DNA from: Pampus argenteus
Taxonomy: Eukaryota > Chordata > Actinopteri > Scombriformes > Stromateidae
Assembly: GCA_036937835.1 (NCBI GenBank)
Contig: CM072879.1
Span: 8,116,501-8,180,500, forward strand
Length of the DNA: 64,000 nucleotides
Direction of reading: 5' to 3'
In this document: in pieces, positions 63,271 through 64,000 of the stretch
How positions within the stretch are numbered: position 1 is the first letter of the stretch
Layout: every line of letters starts with the position of its first letter
Position numbers and translations under genes: made by a program
Notes under the pieces: generated by a model
Seen by the model: the letters and a program-made list of their open reading frames with translations, nothing else
The model's database searches: none
Told to the model about the DNA's origin: nothing

Positions 63271-63306
63271 TGTGTGTGTGTATGTGTGTGTGTGTGTGTC
63301 TGTGTT
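63271..63306. repeat. (TG)n imperfect microsatellite
   Basis: TG units with TA and TC interruptions. Confidence 0.9.
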
Positions 63307-63933
63307 TGCTGACCCACTTTCGCACAGTGAAAGGGAGAGAGAAAGAGAGAGGTAGGGCTGTAAAAGTTCTTCCTCCTTCTTCCCTCCGCTCTACCTCCTC
63401 TCACTCTGCCTTCCCTGGCATCCTGAGGAAGCAGCAGTGACTATGGCAACGCTGCAGTAGTAAGTAAAGAAGAAGAGGTTTCTTCTCCACACTCACTCCC
63501 TTTTCTACAGTTTTATTTTTTATTTTTTTATTTCTCTTTGTCAGCTCAAGGCTGTGTCACGGTATGCATTAGATGTTGTCTTTATAATTACAAAGATCTG
63601 TATCTTCTGCTTTATTTAGTATGCCTACATCTGGATTTTTCTCACCAATGAGCATTTCATTTAGCCTAATTTGCATCAAAACACTTTCGACGCTTTTTTG
63701 GTGTGGGTATTGTAAAACTGTATTTCAGGGCACACAGTTTGTTTTATTGAATTCCACTCTTGACTTGTAATAGCTTCCACTAGCAAAAGATTCAGAGGAC
63801 TATTAGGAGGCTTTCTGAACACCGTGTTGCTGTCAACGCATATTGTTGTTGTGCTGTTGATTCTTCTTTTAGCTTACTCCTGATTCCTTGATAACACCTC
63901 CGCTGGCCCTGTTCTTCACTTTGCTTCTTATAA
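63307..63933. other. Non-coding stretch, nothing recognised
   Basis: A GAGA-rich patch near 63331-63352 and T-runs near 63514-63530. No exon is supported. Confidence 0.5.
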
Positions 63934-63953
63934 GTGTGTGTGTGTGTGTGTGT
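63934..63953. repeat. (GT)n microsatellite
   Basis: Ten uninterrupted GT units close to the window end. Confidence 0.9.
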
Positions 63954-64000
63954 CAGTGCCTACCATCTTTTTTGGCACAGTCCCACCGCCCCTGCCCAGC

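Noticed and set aside
1..64000. CRISPR arrays, insertion sequences or phage-like modules
   Set aside because: The sequence is vertebrate in character. No regularly spaced direct repeats with unique spacers and no bacterial-type gene organisation were seen.

Overview
This window reads as nuclear DNA of a ray-finned fish, probably a percomorph. The grounds are many (GT)n/(AC)n arrays, AT-rich sequence, short interrupted reading frames, vertebrate-type splice signals, and copies of interspersed repeat families that I recognise from percomorph genomes. It shows no bacterial or viral organisation: no operons, no long open frames, no rRNA, tRNA or CRISPR. The longest open frames (about 120-160 codons) look like chance frames. 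Most of the window is intergenic or intronic. || Layout: 1-7.4 kb is single-copy-like non-coding DNA with one diverged repeat (1185-1497), a G-quadruplex-prone tract (5236-5270) and an imperfect hairpin (7446-7513). At 7.66-8.65 kb on the minus strand lies a decayed, apparently spliced gene derived from a hAT-like transposase. From 9 to 33 kb there are microsatellites, two more copies of the first repeat, a perfect 34-bp palindrome (20290-20323), two other repeat families and two weak candidate exons. At 33405-33932 sits a short inverted-repeat DNA transposon with TA target-site duplication and pogo-like remnants. At 38.1-38.6 kb there is a second decayed transposon-derived gene on the minus strand. 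From 39.8 to 51.4 kb come long GT and GA arrays, another dispersed repeat (45430-45820), a homeodomain-site-rich block (50271-50480) and a small inverted-repeat element (50982-51196). || The best candidate for a living gene is at 53.2-54.4 kb on the plus strand. A purine-rich putative exon with good splice sites (53239-53421) is followed, after an 801-bp putative intron, by a strong acceptor that abuts an ATG opening a 54-codon frame (54223-54387). That frame encodes a predicted single-pass membrane micropeptide, which I do not recognise. The remaining 9.6 kb is non-coding with short repeats. || No two genes here can be shown to work together. Family assignments of repeats and transposon relics rest on recalled family patterns, not on a database search.
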